From Pseudescherichia sp032055545 (GTDB taxonomy: Bacteria > Pseudomonadota > Gammaproteobacteria > Enterobacterales > Enterobacteriaceae): a stretch of 5,196 bases of DNA. The position numbers and the translations under genes were made by a program. The stretch is taken from positions 1-5,196 of the forward strand of contig DAMBQR010000109.1 of the NCBI GenBank assembly GCA_032055545.1, given 5' to 3'. Of this stretch, positions 4,157 through 5,196 are shown piece after piece. The number at the start of each line of letters is the position of its first letter. Within the stretch, counting starts at the first letter, position 1. A model generated the notes under the pieces. It had not been told where the DNA came from. It was given only the letters and a program-made list of their open reading frames with translations, and made no database searches.

Positions 4157-5196
4157 TTAACGCTCCCAGTAGGCCTCTTCCAGGCTATCTTCCCGCTCCG
4201 GCAGGCCACGCGTCAGGCGCGGCGAGTGCTGGTTCAGGACCTGGTAGCTCACACGGTTAGCGTATTTGCACACCTGCGCCAGCGACGAGTAGGTCAGCCA
4301 GGTGTAGTTGTGCTTGCTGGAGTTCGGCACGTTAGTGCGATGGAAGTTATTGGCCGTAATATCGTGCAGCAGCGCGGCCAGTGCGCCATCACCTGCGCCG
4401 TTGGTGTTCATGATCTTCTCCGGCCCGCCCATGTACGGCGCAATGTGGGAGAAGATGCGCAGCGGCTGCTCGCAGTCCTGATGACGCATCGCCCGGCTAA
4501 ACTCATACTGGTTAAACTCGGCAATGGCCCCCGGCAGCAGCGGATGCTGGGTTTTGCGCTTTGCCGACTCCTCGGTAAAGCCTGCCATGTACAGCCCCAC
4601 GGGACCGGCTGTGCAGAGCACAAGGTCAACCCAGTCCAGCGCCTTATCGCAGGCCAGCAGCGGATCGCTCAGCCCGGTCAGCGCCTCAGCCTCCTCCTCG
4701 TTCATCGCCAGGATAGAGACATTCTCTTTGAGGAAGTCGCGCCACCACGTTGGATTATCGGCAATCACATATTTAGTGCCGAGGGTCAGCACCACCGGTA
4801 CGTTGTGCTTTTTAGCGTACTCTACCGCCTTCATGGTCGCCTCGCGCATCGGCTCGCCCGGCTTGCAGCGTACCAGATAGGAGGAGAGCACCAGCGCGGA
4901 GGCCCCGGCGATCACCGACTCGGGAATACTCTCCGGGCGCAGCTGGTTCATATAGCCGGGACTAATGGCGAAGGTGCGCTCCCCCGCCTCGCCGATCAGC
5001 GTAAAGCAGCGGCCAATCGGGCCGTCAACGCCCTGCAGGTAGTTAAGGTCGGTACGGCTGGAGGTGTTGCAGAGGTAGCGATAGGCGTAGCCGCCGATCT
5101 CCACGTTGCTGCACATCACGCCCAGCAGCACCGAGCGGTCATCTGCCAGTACGGAGTAGTTGTGCATGGTGTTGCCGATAGTGCCGCCGGCAAACT
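4157..5196 (-). CDS. gsk: Inosine/guanosine kinase Gsk, 5' end beyond the window
   Basis: The visible 345 residues cover all but about the first 89 of a roughly 434-residue protein and follow E. coli Gsk very closely to its C-terminus. Gsk is a PfkB/ribokinase-family enzyme that phosphorylates guanosine and inosine to GMP and IMP with ATP in purine salvage. The frame enters with FAGGTIGNT, the substrate-side glycine-rich PfkB signature, and contains SILAMNEEEAEALTG, typical of the central NxxE region, and NTNGAGDGALAA near 4370-4410, the PfkB C-terminal signature with the catalytic base Asp (codon 4388-4390) and anion hole. A methionine at 5167 (MHNYSV) is internal and must not be taken as the start. 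No frameshift or internal stop is seen. Its 3' end is followed by a REP-like palindrome. In E. coli the gene is not next to mdtJI, so the neighbourhood differs here. Confidence 0.97.
   Translation of the reverse strand, partial: FAGGTIGNTMHNYSVLADDRSVLLGVMCSNVEIGGYAYRYLCNTSSRTDLNYLQGVDGPIGRCFTLIGEAGERTFAISPGYMNQLRPESIPESVIAGASALVLSSYLVRCKPGEPMREATMKAVEYAKKHNVPVVLTLGTKYVIADNPTWWRDFLKENVSILAMNEEEAEALTGLSDPLLACDKALDWVDLVLCTAGPVGLYMAGFTEESAKRKTQHPLLPGAIAEFNQYEFSRAMRHQDCEQPLRIFSHIAPYMGGPEKIMNTNGAGDGALAALLHDITANNFHRTNVPNSSKHNYTWLTYSSLAQVCKYANRVSYQVLNQHSPRLTRGLPEREDSLEEAYWER

Noticed and set aside
4078..4260. Plus-strand 60-codon frame across the gsk 3' end
   Set aside because: It runs antisense through the REP-like palindrome and gsk codons; its Ala/Pro/Gly-rich composition is that of a shadow of a GC-rich gene.
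5165..5167. gsk starting at the ATG at 5167
   Set aside because: The frame continues upstream as FAGGTIGNT, a conserved internal PfkB motif, to the window edge.
1..5196. CRISPR array, tRNA or rRNA genes, phage or toxin-antitoxin modules
   Set aside because: No regularly spaced repeats, no cloverleaf-like sequence and no recognisable products of these kinds were seen.

Overview
This window looks like chromosomal DNA from a member of the Enterobacteriaceae. The guanosine kinase (gsk), mdtJ and mdtI products can be lined up almost residue for residue with their Escherichia coli counterparts, and a REP-like palindrome sits at the 3' end of gsk. Enough differs from E. coli, notably gsk lying next to mdtJI and the presence of a MesX/MesD pair, to suggest another genus of the family (Enterobacter, Klebsiella, Kosakonia or similar). 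I cannot fix the genus from sequence alone.

Left part (1-930). The window opens on what looks like the last codons and terminal repeat of an IS30-type insertion sequence. It has cut a haloacetate-dehalogenase-like alpha/beta hydrolase gene (minus strand) after codon 60. A 388-base gap with no convincing gene follows, then a 93-codon plus-strand gene of the AriR/YmgB small regulator family. That gene ends at a perfect palindrome, which probably terminates transcription from both sides.

Middle part (947-3110). A two-gene minus-strand operon encodes a DUF1852 protein (MesX) followed by a 'core' methionine synthase with only the zinc/homocysteine domain of MetE (MesD). From work on this family, MesD with MesX makes methionine from homocysteine without methyl-folate or cobalamin. 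Just upstream lie a perfect and a near-perfect MetR-type box, 20 bp apart centre to centre and placed as expected for a LysR-type activator. This suggests the pathway has been wired into the normal enterobacterial methionine regulon.

Right part (3118-5196). The mdtJ-mdtI genes (minus strand, 14-base overlap) encode the two-subunit SMR spermidine exporter. They are preceded by a long leader with a 32-codon upstream reading frame that fits the mdtU leader ORF known from E. coli, plus several possible RNA hairpins. A REP-like palindrome follows gsk, whose first roughly 89 codons lie beyond the right edge.

The genes from gsk to mesD all point left. They are probably three separate units (gsk; mdtUJI; mesXD), since the MetR-like sites give mesXD its own promoter region, although no strong terminator separates mdtI from mesX. 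The most interesting element is the mesXD operon with its MetR-type control region.
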